64,000 nucleotides of DNA from Paracoccus zeaxanthinifaciens ATCC 21588 (GCF_000420145.1 NZ_ATUJ01000003.1:1-64000); one strand, 5' to 3'; counted from the first letter of the stretch, positions 7,457-16,684 are shown. Program-made: numbers and translations. The notes: generated by a model from the letters alone, not told the origin.

Positions 7457-8599
7457 TCAGCCGCCCGTGATCGCGCGCTGCCCCAGCCGCACCCACATCT
7501 CGGCGCCGCGGGGCAGGATCGCGTCGTTGAAATCGAAGCGCGGGCTGTGCAGGCCGGGGTTCTCGCCCTCGCGGGCCGCGCCCAGCCACATGTAGGCGCC
7601 GGGGCGTTCGTTCAGCATGAAGGCGAAATCCTCGGATGCCATGCTGGCGGTGGATTGCGGCAGATCGAACCCCATCCCCGAGGCGACCTCGCGCGCAAGC
7701 GCCGCCTGAACGGGGTCGTTGATCGTGGCGGGATAGCGGCGCTGGTAATCGACGCGGGCGGTGCAGCCATGGGCCGCGGCGGTGCCGTTCACGACCTCGG
7801 ACAGGCGGGCCTCCAGCACGTCGCCTGCCCCGGGGGCGAACCAGCGGACGGTGCCGCGCAGGATCGCGCGGTCGGGGCAGACGTTCCAGGCAGAACCGGT
7901 ATGGATCTGCGTGACCGAGACCACGCCGGGATCCAGCGGCGAAAGGCGCCGCGCGGGCAGTTCCTGCAACGCGCTGGCGATGCGCGCCGCCGCCGCGACC
8001 ACGCCGTCGCCCTGTTCCGGCATCGCGGCATGGCTGCCATTGCCGTTCACCTCGATCTCGAACACGGCGAAGGCCGCCATCATGTCGCCGTCGCGGGCGA
8101 CGAACTGCCCCGGCTTCAGCCCCGGCCAGTTGTGGATGCCGAAGACCGCATCGCAGGGAAATTCGCGGAACAGCCCGTCCTCGATCATCACGCGCGCGCC
8201 GCCGTCGTTTTCCTCGGCGGGCTGGAAGATCAGGTTGACGGTGCCGCCCACGATCCCTTCGGCGGCCATCTGGCGTGCGGCCAGAAGCAGCATCGCGGTA
8301 TGCCCGTCATGGCCGCAGGCATGCATCCGCCCGGCATGGACCGAGGCATGCGGCAGGCCCGTCGCCTCCTCGATCGGCAGCGCGTCGATATCGGCGCGCA
8401 GGCCCACGCTGCGACCGCCCTGCCCCAGCTGCGCGACGACGCCCGTGCCCGCCAGCCCATGATGCACGCGCCAGCCCCAGCCCTCCAGCAGGCCCGCGAT
8501 CAGCCCCGAGGTGCGGTGCTCCTGGAAACCCAGTTCGGGGTGGCGGTGAAGATCGTGGCGCCAGGCGACGGCCTCGGCGATATGGTCGTGATCGAACAT
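7457..8599 (-). CDS. M20-family amidohydrolase (hippurate-hydrolase-like)
   Basis: This 380-residue cytoplasmic enzyme has the M20D signature: WRHDLHRHPELGF at 13-25, RADIDALPI at 68-76, HACGHDGH at 93-100 and FQPAEEN. Cys95, His97, the glutamates of PAEE and later histidines are the expected metal ligands. M20D enzymes hydrolyse N-acyl amino acids, amino-acid amides or related conjugates; the exact substrate cannot be told. It is the first gene of a three-gene minus-strand operon with the DUF3100 and small membrane proteins, so it probably acts on what that transporter carries. Length is normal for the family. Confidence 0.9.
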   Translation of the reverse strand: MFDHDHIAEAVAWRHDLHRHPELGFQEHRTSGLIAGLLEGWGWRVHHGLAGTGVVAQLGQGGRSVGLRADIDALPIEEATGLPHASVHAGRMHACGHDGHTAMLLLAARQMAAEGIVGGTVNLIFQPAEENDGGARVMIEDGLFREFPCDAVFGIHNWPGLKPGQFVARDGDMMAAFAVFEIEVNGNGSHAAMPEQGDGVVAAAARIASALQELPARRLSPLDPGVVSVTQIHTGSAWNVCPDRAILRGTVRWFAPGAGDVLEARLSEVVNGTAAAHGCTARVDYQRRYPATINDPVQAALAREVASGMGFDLPQSTASMASEDFAFMLNERPGAYMWLGAAREGENPGLHSPRFDFNDAILPRGAEMWVRLGQRAITGG

Positions 8600-8706
8600 G
8601 GGATGCCCCTTCCAGCGATGGTTCCACCCACGGGGCCGGACCGCGCGCGGGCTTACACCCAGTGCAAATAGCGAAGCCGCCCGGAAAAGGCGAGGCGCGG
8701 ATATGC

Positions 8707-8734
8707 GAATGCCGCCCCCGAGGGGGCGGCATTC
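8707..8734. terminator. Strong hairpin downstream of PepSY gene
   Basis: GAATGCCGCCCC-CGAG-GGGGCGGCATTC is a perfect 12-bp stem with a tetraloop, 20 bases past the stop at 8754. No T-run follows on either strand, so it may act as a transcript end or stabiliser rather than a classical terminator. Confidence 0.5.
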
Positions 8735-8753
8735 ATCATTCGGTGGCCGTGGA

Positions 8754-9557
8754 TCAGCGTGCGGTTTCGCGGACGACCTCGCCGCGCGGGGTGACTTCCA
8801 GCACGACTTCCTCGCCCTGCGGGTTCGTGGCCTCGACGGTCATGCGGCGGCCATTGACGCGCAGGGTGCCCAGATCCTCGTAGCCTGCGGCCGAGAGGTC
8901 TGCGGCCAGCGCGGCCTCGTCGACCTGCGGGTCGCGGGGTTCGCCCTTCGGGCCGTGATCGTGGTCGCGACCCTCGGGGCCGTGGCCGCGCATGTCGCCG
9001 CCATGCCCGCCGCGGTGCTCACCGCGATGCTCACCACGGTGCTCGCCGCGGGGGCCGCGCTCGTGATCGCCATGCGGCGCACCCTTACCGGGGCGACCGT
9101 CATGATCGCCGCGACCGAAGCGCATCACCCGGCCCGCATCGTCGAAAGCGGCGCGGACGCGTTCGCCATTGGCATCCGTGCCACCGATCTCGACGCCCTC
9201 GGGCATCAGGCGCAGACCCTCGATCTCGGCGAACTGCTCGAAGATGGCGTTGTCGCGGACGGCCTGGGGCAGCAGGGCATCGATCGCGGCCTCGGGCAGG
9301 ACCGCGTCGTCGGCGCGCAGGCCCATCAGCTCTCCGTCGCGGTTCAGGAAGGCCTCGATGCGGGTGCCGTCCTCCAGCTCGCCCGAGACGCGCTGGCCGC
9401 GGCGGCCTTCCTCGGTGGTGGTGTCGGTCAGGTTCAGCGACTGCAGCGCCTCGGGCAGTTCGACCGCTTCCTGCGCGGTGGCCATGCCGGACATGATCGG
9501 CGACAGGCCCATCAGGGTGACAAGCGCGGCCGAGGTTGCAAGCGTGCGGAATTTCAT
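8754..9557 (-). CDS. Secreted PepSY-like protein with His-rich repeat
   Basis: This 267-residue protein has a signal peptide (about residues 1-29, ending SGMATAQ). Two PepSY-like halves (about 30-125 and 200-267) flank a central segment of about 60 residues. That segment is rich in His, Gly, Asp and Arg, including the tandem motif GEHR repeated three times and then GGHGGDMRGHG. The centre looks like a metal-binding or disordered linker. The gene is divergent from another PepSY-like gene and the two-component genes at 9690-12038, suggesting it belongs to that envelope-sensing or metal-response system, perhaps as a target. The start at 9557 is followed by a normal signal peptide. Confidence 0.8.
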   Translation of the reverse strand: MKFRTLATSAALVTLMGLSPIMSGMATAQEAVELPEALQSLNLTDTTTEEGRRGQRVSGELEDGTRIEAFLNRDGELMGLRADDAVLPEAAIDALLPQAVRDNAIFEQFAEIEGLRLMPEGVEIGGTDANGERVRAAFDDAGRVMRFGRGDHDGRPGKGAPHGDHERGPRGEHRGEHRGEHRGGHGGDMRGHGPEGRDHDHGPKGEPRDPQVDEAALAADLSAAGYEDLGTLRVNGRRMTVEATNPQGEEVVLEVTPRGEVVRETAR

Positions 9558-9689
9558 GGTGCTTCTCCAGTCTTCGTTATCCGGTCGGGCTGTCCCGACC
9601 TCACGAATCGGTTCTAGCGCAGGGCCGCCGAACGAAAGGCCAATGTTCCGTTTGGATTCCATTGGGCCATACCCTGTATAGATGGGGGA

Positions 9690-10061
9690 ATGAAAAACGC
9701 GATCCTCATTGCCTGCCTGCTGACGGCCGCCATGTCCGCCCCTGCCCCCGCGCAAGAGGTCATGGCACCCGAACTGACGCAGCCCTGGGAAACGGGCTTT
9801 CGCCCGATGCCCATGCGCCGGATCGCGGGTGCCGTCATGGCACGATACCAGGGACGGCTGATCGCGGTCGCGACCGTCCCGCCCACCCCCGAGGAACACG
9901 ACCTCGGGGCGCAGCTCGTCTATGAACTGCGGCTGCTGACCCCGGCACGGGACGTCCTGAACATCCGCGTCGATGCGCGGACGGGGCGTTTCCTCGAGGT
10001 CGCGGGCCGCGACATCCTGAAGGCCCGCCGCGACGGGCCGAAACGACCCCCAAGGAACTGA
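9690..10061 (+). CDS. Small secreted PepSY-like protein
   Basis: This 123-residue protein has a signal peptide (MKNAILIACLLTAAMSAPAPAQ) and a single PepSY-like alpha/beta domain ending LNIRVDARTGRFLEVAGRDILKARR. It lies seven bases before the response regulator gene, so it is probably co-transcribed with the two-component system. PepSY proteins of this kind often sit beside sensor kinases and may modulate sensing in the periplasm. That role is inferred from position only. Confidence 0.82.
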   Translation: MKNAILIACLLTAAMSAPAPAQEVMAPELTQPWETGFRPMPMRRIAGAVMARYQGRLIAVATVPPTPEEHDLGAQLVYELRLLTPARDVLNIRVDARTGRFLEVAGRDILKARRDGPKRPPRN

Positions 10062-10068
10062 ACCGACC

Positions 10069-10737
10069 ATGCGTGCCCTGATCGTCGAGGACGACCCGCA
10101 ACTGGCCAGTCAGCTTGTCGATGCGATGCGACAGGCGGGCTTTGCCACCGACACCGCCAGCGACGGCGAGGACGGCGAATACCTCGGATCGACCGAGACC
10201 TACGACGTCGCGATCCTGGACCTGGGCCTGCCCTCGATGTCGGGGATCGAGGTGCTGACCCGCTGGCGCGACCAGGGGAACGCGATGCCCGTGCTGATCC
10301 TGACCGCGCGTGGCGACTGGACCGACAAGGTCGCGGGCTTTCGCGCGGGCGCGGACGATTACGCGGTTAAGCCCTTCCGCCTGGACGAGGTGGTGCTGCG
10401 CGCCCAGACCCTGATCCGCCGCGCGGCGGGCCATGCGCGTGCGGTCATCACGGCGGGCAGCCTGCGGCTGGACGCGCAGCTTGGCGTGATCACCCGCGAC
10501 GATGTCGCGCTGAAGCTGACCGCATTCGAGACCCGCATCCTGACCTATCTGCTGCATCACCACGACCGCGTCGTCACCCGGACCGAGCTGAGCGAGCACC
10601 TCTACGAGGCCGATACCGACCGCGACTTCAAGTCCATCGAGGTCGTGATCGGCCGGCTGCGCAAGAAGGTCGGCGACGGCATCATCGAGACCCGCCGCGG
10701 CGAGGGGTATGTCCTGCGCAGCAAGGCCCCCGCGTGA
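10069..10737 (+). CDS. OmpR-family response regulator
   Basis: This 222-residue protein has an N-terminal receiver domain with the acidic pair in VEDDP (residues 7-9), the phosphoacceptor Asp51 in AILDLGLPSMSG and the conserved lysine in YAVKPF. A C-terminal winged-helix domain follows (KLTAFETRILTYLL... RRGEGYVL). It is a DNA-binding transcription regulator of the PhoP/QseB type. It overlaps the kinase gene at the stop codon, so the pair is translationally coupled. Targets are unknown; the divergent PepSY gene at 8754 is a natural candidate. Confidence 0.95.
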   Translation: MRALIVEDDPQLASQLVDAMRQAGFATDTASDGEDGEYLGSTETYDVAILDLGLPSMSGIEVLTRWRDQGNAMPVLILTARGDWTDKVAGFRAGADDYAVKPFRLDEVVLRAQTLIRRAAGHARAVITAGSLRLDAQLGVITRDDVALKLTAFETRILTYLLHHHDRVVTRTELSEHLYEADTDRDFKSIEVVIGRLRKKVGDGIIETRRGEGYVLRSKAPA

Positions 10738-12038
10738 TGCTGCGATCCATTCGCGGACAGCTGCTGCTGCTGGCGGCGGTCTGGATCGGGGCGGCGCTGC
10801 TGGCGGCGTTCCTGTTCATCTCGGGGCTGCTGGAGGGGTTCGTGACCGACCGCTTCGACGCCGAGGCGCAGGCCGCCGCCGACAGCCTGATCGGGCGCCT
10901 GCAGGTGCAGGACGACGGCAGGACCGAACTGGACGCCATCCCCATGGCCGCGAATTACGACCTGCCCTTCTCGGGGTGGTACTGGCAGGTGGCGGCGGAC
11001 GGGGTGCCCGTCGCGCGGTCGCTGTCGTTGCTGGACGGGCGGCTGGACGGGCCCGCGGGCAACCTGCGCGGCGCATCGGGGATGGATGCGGACGGCGCGG
11101 GCCTGCGCATCCTGCGCCAGGAAATCACCCTGCCCGATACCGATGCCCTGATCGCCGTGACCGTCACCGCGCCCAGATCGGCCATCGATGCCAGCCTGTC
11201 GCAGATCACGCGACCGCTGGCCCATGCGCTGCTGCTTCTGTGGGCCGCGCTGGCGGCGGCGACGCTGGTGCAGGTGACGGCGGGCCTCAGCAGCCTTAAG
11301 CGGTTGCGGCTGGACCTGGCGCAGGTCCGCGCGGGCAAGGCCGAGCGCCTTCCCCGCCCCTCGGTCACGGAACTGCGCCCGCTGGTGGACGAGATCAACG
11401 CCGCGCTGGACCAGAATGCCAGCCTGCTGACGCGGTCGCGGCAGCATCTGGGCAATCTTGCACATTCGCTCAAGACGCCCCTGGCGGCATTGTCGAACGA
11501 ACTGCCGCAGGACCATGCCGGCCAGCCGCTGATCGCGCGGATGGACCGGCTGATCGGCTGGCACCTGCGCCGCGCCCGCAGCGCGGGCCCGCGCAGCCTG
11601 GGCCAGAGCACGCCCATCGCCCCTGTGATCGAGGACATCCTGCTGGTCCTGCGCTGGCCCATGGCCGACAAGGGCATGGGCGCGGAAACCGTCCTGCCCC
11701 CCGACGCGCGCTTTGGGGGCGAACGTCAGGACCTCGAGGAGATGGTCGGAAACCTGTGCGAGAATGCCGTCAAATGGGGCCGGTCGCGACTGCGGATCAG
11801 CGTCGCGCAGGACGACGCGCGGCTGCTGCTGACGGTCGAGGATGACGGCCCCGGCATGTCGCCCGACCAGATGCCGCGGGCATTGCGTCGCGGGGGTCGG
11901 CTGGACGAACAGGGCCCGCCCGGCGCGGGGCTGGGCCTTGCCATCGTTGCGGATCTTGCCGCGCTGCATGGCGGGCAGCTGCGGCTGGAACGTTCCGATC
12001 TGGGCGGGCTGTCCGCGATCGTCGAACTGCCCGCCTGA
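10737..12038 (+). CDS. Sensor histidine kinase
   Basis: This 433-residue inner-membrane kinase has two transmembrane segments (about residues 6-30 and 155-175) bounding a periplasmic sensor region. The H-box reads NLAHSLKTPLAALSNEL, and the ATPase motifs are NLCENAVKW (N), DDGPGM (G1) and GAGLGLAIV (G2). A GTG at 10734 would add one residue and give a 4-base overlap with the regulator stop; the ATG at 10737 overlaps it by one base. It pairs with the response regulator upstream. The stop lies six bases from the convergent M32 peptidase gene, leaving no room for a terminator. Confidence 0.95.
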   Translation: MLRSIRGQLLLLAAVWIGAALLAAFLFISGLLEGFVTDRFDAEAQAAADSLIGRLQVQDDGRTELDAIPMAANYDLPFSGWYWQVAADGVPVARSLSLLDGRLDGPAGNLRGASGMDADGAGLRILRQEITLPDTDALIAVTVTAPRSAIDASLSQITRPLAHALLLLWAALAAATLVQVTAGLSSLKRLRLDLAQVRAGKAERLPRPSVTELRPLVDEINAALDQNASLLTRSRQHLGNLAHSLKTPLAALSNELPQDHAGQPLIARMDRLIGWHLRRARSAGPRSLGQSTPIAPVIEDILLVLRWPMADKGMGAETVLPPDARFGGERQDLEEMVGNLCENAVKWGRSRLRISVAQDDARLLLTVEDDGPGMSPDQMPRALRRGGRLDEQGPPGAGLGLAIVADLAALHGGQLRLERSDLGGLSAIVELPA

Positions 12039-12044
12039 CAGGGA

Positions 12045-13517
12045 CTAGAGCCCGTAGATCTGGCCGAACTTGGCCTCGAGGTAATCCAGAAGCGGTTCGG
12101 GCGACACGGATGCGCCCGCCGCCTGCTCGATCACCTGCGCGGGGGGCATCAGGCCGCCGTGGCGCTGGACGTTCTCTCGCAGCCATTCGGTCGCGGGGGT
12201 GGCGTCGCCCTCCGCCAGGGCCGCGTCCAGGTCCGGCACCTGGTCGCGCAGCGCGCCGTTCAGGCATCCGGCATAGACGTTGCCCAGGGCATAGGTCGGG
12301 AAGTACCCGAACAGCCCCACCGACCAGTGGACATCCTGCAGGATCCCGTTCGACGGGCGATCGACCGCCACCCCGAAATCCCTGAGGAAGCGGGCGTTCC
12401 AGGCCTCGGCCAGGTCCTGCGTGTCCAGCCGCCCGGAAATCAGGTCGCGCTCCAGGTCGAAGCGCAGCATGACATGCAGGTTGTACTGCACCTCGTCGGC
12501 CTCGGTGCGGATGTAACCGGGGGTCACGCGGTTCACCGTGGCATAGAAGGCATCCGCATCGGTGACGTTCAGCCCGTCGAACGCCTCGGACATGCGCCCG
12601 AACAGCCAGCCGGTGAAGGCACGGCCACGGCCCAGCTGGTTCTCGTAGATGCGGCTCTGGCTTTCGTGCACGCCCATGGACACGCCCCGCCCCAGGGGGG
12701 TGAAGGCGTAATCCTCGTCGATGCCCAGCTCGTAGCTGGAATGCCCGACCTCGTGGATGGTCGAGTAGATGCAGTTGAACGGGTCCGTCTCGACCACGCG
12801 GGTCGTGATCCGGCTGTCCTGCCAGCGACCCGAGCTGAAGGGATGGACCGCAAGGTCGATCCGCCCCCGCGTCCAGTCATAGCCGAAGGCCGTGGCGCAG
12901 GCGCGCGACAGGCGCAGCTGCGTTTCCTGCGGGAAATGCCCCGACAGCTGCTGCGGCTGGCGTTCGGCGCCCAGCACGTCGTCGCGCAGCGCGACCAGGC
13001 GCGGCCGCATCGCATCGAACAGCGACGCGATGCGCGCGCCGGTCATGCCCGGTTCGTAATCGTCCAGCAGCGCGTCGTACAGATCGCCGCCATCGGCCAG
13101 CGCGGCGGCCTCTTCGCGCTTCAGCATCAGGACCTGGTCCAGCGTGGGCAGGAAATCCTCGGGGGCCTCGTTGGCGCGGGCCTCGGCCCAGATCCCCTGC
13201 GCCAGCGAGGTCAGGCGCGCAAGCTCGGAGGCAAGGCGCGCGGGCACGCGGCTGGTGCGGGCGAAGTCGCGGGCGATCAGCTCGACCGCGCGGCGGTCGC
13301 CCTCGGTCTGGGGCTCGGCGGCCTCCAGCCATTCGCCGATGCGCGGGTCGGTGCGGCGTTCGTGCAGCACCTCCTCCATGGCGGACATCTCCTCGGCGCG
13401 CTGTTCGGCGGCGCCGCGGGGCATGACCGTTTCCTGGTCCCAGCCCAGCCGCTCGGCGACCGAGGACAGGGCTTCGGTCTGGCGCTGGAAGGCCAGCAGA
13501 TCGTCGAATGCGCTCAT
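12045..13517 (-). CDS. M32-family metallocarboxypeptidase
   Basis: This 490-residue protein is the normal length for M32 (Taq) carboxypeptidases. It shows the zinc motif HEVGH at about 255-259, the DxRIT motif (DSRITTR, about 234-240) and GVHESQSR with the further ligand glutamate. It removes C-terminal residues from peptides in the cytoplasm. The start at 13517 overlaps the stop region of nothing upstream but its ATG overlaps the ctaA stop by four bases (ATGA at 13514-13517), so ctaA and this gene are coupled. Confidence 0.93.
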   Translation of the reverse strand: MSAFDDLLAFQRQTEALSSVAERLGWDQETVMPRGAAEQRAEEMSAMEEVLHERRTDPRIGEWLEAAEPQTEGDRRAVELIARDFARTSRVPARLASELARLTSLAQGIWAEARANEAPEDFLPTLDQVLMLKREEAAALADGGDLYDALLDDYEPGMTGARIASLFDAMRPRLVALRDDVLGAERQPQQLSGHFPQETQLRLSRACATAFGYDWTRGRIDLAVHPFSSGRWQDSRITTRVVETDPFNCIYSTIHEVGHSSYELGIDEDYAFTPLGRGVSMGVHESQSRIYENQLGRGRAFTGWLFGRMSEAFDGLNVTDADAFYATVNRVTPGYIRTEADEVQYNLHVMLRFDLERDLISGRLDTQDLAEAWNARFLRDFGVAVDRPSNGILQDVHWSVGLFGYFPTYALGNVYAGCLNGALRDQVPDLDAALAEGDATPATEWLRENVQRHGGLMPPAQVIEQAAGASVSPEPLLDYLEAKFGQIYGL

Positions 13518-14659
13518 TTCCGGGCTCCTCGGATCGAGGTTTCGATGGGATAGCGGGCGTGGTGACGCGCCCGCAGGATCATGGCGAACAGGACGACCGC
13601 GCCGAACTGATGCGCCAGCGCCAGCCCCAGGGGCGAGGCATGGACGACATTCATGATACCCAGCCCGATCTGCGCCGCCATGGCGGCAATCATGACCGTG
13701 AAGGCCCCGCGCGTCACCGGATGCGGCGAACGGCGCGCGCGCAGCCAGACGACCACGGCGAAGATCGCGACAAGATATCCGGTCATGCGGTGGATGAACT
13801 GCACCAGGGCCGGGTTCTCGAAGAAGTTGCGCCAGCCAAGAACCGGATCCCAGATCGCGTCGGGGATCCATTCGCCGCCCATGGTGGGCCAGCCGGTATA
13901 GGTGCGCCCCGCGTCGATCCCCGCGACCAGCGCGCCCAGAAGGATCTGCACCGCGGTCAGGTGCAGAAGGCCCGTGGACATGCCGAACAGCTTGGCCTCG
14001 CCCGCGCGGCGGGCGCGCATCAGGTCGGCCTCGGACCGCGAGAGCTGCAGGACGTACCAGGTGATCAGGCCCAGGATCAGGAAGGCGATGCCCAGATGCA
14101 CGGCCAGCCGATACGAGGCGACGCTGGTCATCCCCTCGACCAGGCCCGAGCTGACCATCCACCAGCCGATCGCGCCCTGCAGCCCGCCCAGCACGCCGAT
14201 CGTCAGCAGGCGCGGCATCCACCCCGTCGGCACGCGGCGGGTCGCGGCGAAGAACAGCAGCCCCACGGCCCAGACAAGGCCGACCGCGCGGCCCAGCAGG
14301 CGGTGCCCCCATTCCCACCAGTAGATCTGCTTGAACTCGGACAGGGTCATGCCCCGGTTCAGTTCCTGGTATTGCGGGATCTGCTGGTACAGCGCGAATT
14401 CCGCATCCCAGTCGGCCGCGTTCATGGGCGGCAGCGCGCCGGTCACGGGCTTCCATTCGGTGATGGACAACCCGCTGTCGGTCAGGCGCGTGGCGCCCCC
14501 CACCACGATCATGGCAAGGACCATCACGAACAGCACCGACAGCCAGGCGCGGATCGCGCGGCGCGCGCCACGGGGGCGCGCGTCGATCATGCCCCTGGTC
14601 TGGGCGGGCCGTGCCGCCTGCGGGTCCGAGACTTCCTGGAAGACAGGGCGCTTGGCCAT
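13514..14659 (-). CDS. ctaA: Heme A synthase (CtaA/Cox15)
   Basis: This 381-residue protein has eight hydrophobic segments and conserved Cox15/CtaA histidines in contexts such as WWEWGHRLLGRAVG, HLGIAFLILG, FIHRMTGYLVA and LALAHQFGAVVL. It oxidises the C8 methyl of heme O to a formyl group to make heme A for cytochrome aa3 oxidase in the inner membrane. The length matches the longer alphaproteobacterial (type 2) form. It is transcribed towards the M32 gene, with which it overlaps by four bases. Confidence 0.95.
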   Translation of the reverse strand: MAKRPVFQEVSDPQAARPAQTRGMIDARPRGARRAIRAWLSVLFVMVLAMIVVGGATRLTDSGLSITEWKPVTGALPPMNAADWDAEFALYQQIPQYQELNRGMTLSEFKQIYWWEWGHRLLGRAVGLVWAVGLLFFAATRRVPTGWMPRLLTIGVLGGLQGAIGWWMVSSGLVEGMTSVASYRLAVHLGIAFLILGLITWYVLQLSRSEADLMRARRAGEAKLFGMSTGLLHLTAVQILLGALVAGIDAGRTYTGWPTMGGEWIPDAIWDPVLGWRNFFENPALVQFIHRMTGYLVAIFAVVVWLRARRSPHPVTRGAFTVMIAAMAAQIGLGIMNVVHASPLGLALAHQFGAVVLFAMILRARHHARYPIETSIRGARK

Positions 14660-14694
14660 CGCTTGCTCCTTTTGGCGCGGAGGTTATGGGGGGC

Positions 14695-15423
14695 TTATCG
14701 GCGGGTCAACTGCCGCAGGACGCCGTGCAGGACGCGGACATCGCCGCGCGTCAGCGCCAGGCGCGACCACATGTTGCGCATGTTCAGGCGCATGGATGCG
14801 GCCTTCGTCTCGGGAAAGAAGAAGCCCGCGGCCTCCAGCTTCTCCTCGTAATGGTCGCCCAGGCGCTCGATCTCGACGCGGTCGGCGGCGGTCTCGCTGT
14901 CCTCGCGGCGGGCATGGGGATTGGGCTCGGGCGGCAGGATGTCGCGACCGTATTCATAGCCCATCAGCAGCACGGCCTGCGCTAGGTTCAGCGACGGGAA
15001 ATCGGGGTTCACCGGCACCGTCACGATGGCATTGGCGCGGGCGATGTCGTCGTTTTCCAGCCCCGTGCGTTCGGGGCCGAAGACGATGGCGCTGCGCCCC
15101 TGCCGCGCGCGGGTGTCGGCCATCGCGGTTTCCGGCGTGAAGACGGGCTTCGTCAATTCGCGGCCACGGGCGGTCGTGGCATAGGCGTATTCGATCCCCT
15201 CCATCGCGTCGGCAAGCGTGGCATAGACCTTGGCCTGGTCCAGCACCTTGCCCGCGGCACCCGAGGCCATCGCGACGGCCTTGGGGTTGGGCCAGCCGTC
15301 GCGCGGCTCGACCAGCCGCATCTCGGTCAGGCCGAAGTTCAGCATCGCGCGCGCAGCCGCGCCGATATTCTCGCCCATCTGCGGGCGAACGAGGATGATG
15401 ACGGGATTTCGATCCATTTGCAT
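14695..15423 (-). CDS. trmJ: tRNA (cytidine/uridine-2'-O-)-methyltransferase TrmJ
   Basis: This 242-residue SpoU-type methyltransferase has the trefoil-knot motifs NIGAAARAMLNFG, IVFGPERTGLENDDI and PSLNLAQAVLLMGYE. These are diagnostic of TrmJ, which methylates the 2'-O of nucleotide 32 in the tRNA anticodon loop. Two starts are possible: ATG at 15423 (MQMDRNP) and ATG at 15417 (MDRNP); neither has a strong ribosome site. It is divergent from the ThiE-like gene at 15494. Confidence 0.92.
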   Translation of the reverse strand: MQMDRNPVIILVRPQMGENIGAAARAMLNFGLTEMRLVEPRDGWPNPKAVAMASGAAGKVLDQAKVYATLADAMEGIEYAYATTARGRELTKPVFTPETAMADTRARQGRSAIVFGPERTGLENDDIARANAIVTVPVNPDFPSLNLAQAVLLMGYEYGRDILPPEPNPHARREDSETAADRVEIERLGDHYEEKLEAAGFFFPETKAASMRLNMRNMWSRLALTRGDVRVLHGVLRQLTRR

Positions 15424-15493
15424 GGCTCAGGCATCTAGTGCGTCTGGCGGCGGCGGGCAAGCTGCGCTAGATGCGACATAAAGGAGAAGCCGC

Positions 15494-16096
15494 ATGACCG
15501 ATGCCCCGCAACTGTACCTGATGACGCCCGCCGGAGCACAGGCATCCGCGCTCGGGCCACTTCTGACCGAGGTGATGGACCGTTTCGCCCCTTCCTGCCT
15601 GCGCATCCGCGGCGGCGCCGAAGAGGACGAACTGGGCCGCCTGGCCGACCTGGCCTGCGAAATCGCCCATGCCCGCGACGTGGCCGTCGTGATCGACGAT
15701 CACGTCAAGCTGGCGCAGCGCCACGGCCTGGACGGCGTGCACCTGACGGACGGCGCCCGCGCGGTCCGCGATGCCCGCAAGGAACTGGGTGACGACGCCA
15801 TCGTCGGCGCGTTCTGCGGATCCTCGCGCCATGAAGGCATGACCGCCGCCGAACATGGCGCGGATTACGTCAGCTTCGGGCCGGTCGGCGAATCGGCGCT
15901 CTATCGCGGCGAACCCGCCCAGCTGGAGCTGTTCCGGTGGTGGTCCGAGATGATCGAGGTCCCCGTCGTGGCCGAAGGCGCGATCACCAGCGAGCTGCTG
16001 GCGCAGCTGTCGCCGGTGTCGGATTTCATCGCCATCGGGGCCGAGATCTGGTCTCAGGACGACCCGGCGGCCGCCCTGTCCAAGCTGTGGGTCTGA
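15494..16096 (+). CDS. ThiE/TenI-like TIM-barrel protein
   Basis: This 200-residue protein has the thiamine-phosphate-synthase fold pattern (VVIDDHVKLAQRHGLDGVHL, GADYVSFGPVGES, PVVAEGAITSELL). Compared with true ThiE, several catalytic positions differ: the usual ND before the active-site arginine is DDH and the TxTK segment after GPV is absent. It may be a TenI-like or altered homologue rather than the main thiamine synthase. A clear AAGGAG ribosome site precedes the ATG. Its stop abuts the stop of the convergent purN gene with no space between. Confidence 0.8.
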   Translation: MTDAPQLYLMTPAGAQASALGPLLTEVMDRFAPSCLRIRGGAEEDELGRLADLACEIAHARDVAVVIDDHVKLAQRHGLDGVHLTDGARAVRDARKELGDDAIVGAFCGSSRHEGMTAAEHGADYVSFGPVGESALYRGEPAQLELFRWWSEMIEVPVVAEGAITSELLAQLSPVSDFIAIGAEIWSQDDPAAALSKLWV

Positions 16097-16684
16097 TCAC
16101 AAAAGGATGGGCGTGCGATCGCCCGTCACGAAGCGCCGCAGCACCGCCGGATAGAGGCGGTGCTCCTGCACCAGGACCCGCGCGGCCAGCACATCGGCAT
16201 CGTCGCCCGGCATGATCGGAACCGCCGCCTGCCCCAGCACGGGGCCGGCATCCAGTTCGGGGATCACCTCGTGGACGGTGCAGCCCGCCTGCGCATCCCC
16301 GGCCTCGATCGCGCGGGCATGAGTGTTCAGCCCCGGATATTTCGGCAGCAGCGACGGGTGGATGTTCAGCATCCGCCCCTCGAAGCGCTGCACGAAGCCG
16401 GGGGTCAGGATGCGCATGAAGCCCGCAAGGCAGATCACGTCCGGCGATGCCGCCATGATCGGCTTCAGCAGCGCGTCCTCGAAACCCTCGCGGTCACCGC
16501 GGAAATCGCGGTGATCCACGGCGGCGGTCGGCACGCCCATCGCGGCGGCACGCTTCAGCCCGCCCGCCTCGGGGTCGTTCGACGCGACCAGGACGGGCCG
16601 CGCCGGATGATCGCCGGTCATATCCTCGACCAGGCGGAGCATGTTCGATCCTCCGCCCGAAATCAGGATCGCGACGCGGATCAC
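16097..16684 (-). CDS. purN: Phosphoribosylglycinamide formyltransferase
   Basis: This 195-residue enzyme of purine synthesis transfers a formyl group from 10-formyltetrahydrofolate to GAR. It shows the N-terminal ISGGGSN loop, the catalytic motif [20 protein letters not shown] with Asn and His, and the later [15 protein letters not shown] with the catalytic aspartate. The start is a GTG at 16684 that overlaps the purM stop by four bases (GTGA), so the two purine genes are translationally coupled. Confidence 0.96.
   Translation of the reverse strand: MIRVAILISGGGSNMLRLVEDMTGDHPARPVLVASNDPEAGGLKRAAAMGVPTAAVDHRDFRGDREGFEDALLKPIMAASPDVICLAGFMRILTPGFVQRFEGRMLNIHPSLLPKYPGLNTHARAIEAGDAQAGCTVHEVIPELDAGPVLGQAAVPIMPGDDADVLAARVLVQEHRLYPAVLRRFVTGDRTPILL

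Noticed and set aside
9013..9052. Short tandem repeat that could suggest a small CRISPR or microsatellite
   Set aside because: The repeat is in frame inside the PepSY-like gene and encodes GEHR units; there are no spacers.
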